Part shown: positions 4,570-5,069 of the stretch, in pieces
Layout of the letters: every line of letters begins with the position of its first letter
Numbering within the stretch: position 1 is the first letter of the stretch
DNA from: Bacteroidales bacterium UBA932
GTDB lineage: Bacteria; Bacteroidota; Bacteroidia; Bacteroidales; UBA932
Length of the DNA: 5,069 nucleotides
Assembly (NCBI GenBank): GCA_002293585.1
Contig: DBDM01000097.1
Span: 1 to 5,069 of the forward strand
Direction: 5' to 3'
Notes under the pieces: generated by a model
Told to the model about the DNA's origin: nothing
Seen by the model: only the letters and a program-made list of their open reading frames with translations
The model's database searches: none
Made by a program: the position numbers and the translations under genes

Positions 4570-5069
4570 ATGAAAATTACAAAGGTATTTGACGCCAATG
4601 TTTATATAAACAATGGCAGTAAGCATGGGCAGGCTTCGGAAGTTACGTGCCCGGATATTTCGGCCGTGATGACGGATTACAAAGCCATGGGAATGGTAGG
4701 CTCTGCCGAATTTTTTAACGGCTTCGACAAAATGGAAGCTACAATCAAGTGGACATATCCGGATAATGAAGCAAAGCTGGCATGCGCCAACTTCCTGAAA
4801 CCGGTAGACCTGATGGTGCGCTCAAGCAAGGCCGAGTATGAAGGCGAAGGCATGAAAGAAGAAGTGCCTGTAGTGATTTACCTGAAAGGTTACCCCAAAA
4901 AGCATGCAGGTGGGGCCTATAAGCCTAAAGAGGACACGGAGGTGGAAAGCGTATTTTCGGTGCTCTACTATAAAGAGGAAGTAGACGGCGAAGCGATTGT
5001 GGAACTGGACGTGTTGAACAACGTGTACAAGGTGGGCGGTGAGGATTTACTGGCCGAACGCCGGCAAAG
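4570..5069 (+). CDS. Phage major tail tube protein (P2 FII-like), 3' end outside window
   Basis: Open from the ATG at 4570 to the window edge, 166 residues with no stop. It matches the P2 FII family of major tail tube proteins, which stack as hexameric rings to form the inner tube of contractile tails. Visible features are the start MKITKVFDANVYINNG, EVTCPDISAVMTDYKAMGM, the middle LMVRSSKAEYEG, VVIYLKGYPKKHAGG, the EVESVFSVLYYKEEVDGE segment, and the characteristic end IVELDVLNNVYKVGGEDLLAERR. P2 FII is about 172 residues, so only a few residues should lie beyond the window. The gene looks intact and follows the sheath fragment with a 2-bp gap, no Shine-Dalgarno site, and probable cotranscription. 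Tail assembly genes would be expected downstream. Confidence 0.88.
   Translation, partial: MKITKVFDANVYINNGSKHGQASEVTCPDISAVMTDYKAMGMVGSAEFFNGFDKMEATIKWTYPDNEAKLACANFLKPVDLMVRSSKAEYEGEGMKEEVPVVIYLKGYPKKHAGGAYKPKEDTEVESVFSVLYYKEEVDGEAIVELDVLNNVYKVGGEDLLAERRQ

Noticed and set aside
1..5069. CRISPR array, insertion sequence or integrase.
   Set aside because: No regularly spaced repeats, transposase or recombinase motifs, or paired terminal inverted repeats were seen anywhere in the window.

Overview
The window looks like chromosomal DNA from a member of the Bacteroidota, most likely order Bacteroidales. Four features point there: promoters of the Bacteroidota type (TTTG about 20 bp upstream of TAnnTTTG), AT-rich leaders without Shine-Dalgarno sites, export signals ending in the typical ..A|Q junction, and a DUF5106/thioredoxin protein, an architecture characteristic of this phylum. 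Genus cannot be read from the sequence.

Left part (1-3011), ordinary core genome: the 3' part of prmA (ribosomal protein L11 methyltransferase, +) meets a convergent gene for an exported DUF5106/thioredoxin-like protein (-), overlapping it tail to tail by 29 bp. An 84-bp divergent control region separates that gene from an exported GH73-type glucosaminidase with C-terminal LysM-like domains (+). The two -7 boxes of this region touch each other, and a 23-bp dyad overlaps the promoter elements.

Middle (3014-3192): a compact tRNA-Lys(TTT) unit with a near-perfect promoter, a tRNA whose arms all pair, and a strong terminator. An earlier hairpin-plus-T-run overlaps the start of tRNA transcription and could end transcripts from the upstream gene without stopping new ones.

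Right part (3267-5069), accessory DNA: a two-gene minus-strand operon (DUF4160, then DUF2442 fused to an XRE-like helix-turn-helix) has a perfect Bacteroidota promoter whose spacer holds a 14-bp palindrome, a likely autoregulatory operator. This pair may be a toxin-antitoxin-like or other small regulatory module; its function is not established by the sequence. Divergent from it is a phage segment: a small gpW-like head-tail joining protein, then only the last ~95-105 residues of a contractile tail sheath, then an apparently intact major tail tube protein running off the window. A deletion that removed the genes between the gpW-like gene and the sheath C-terminus would explain this, so the segment is probably a decaying or rearranged prophage, perhaps inserted near the tRNA-Lys gene.
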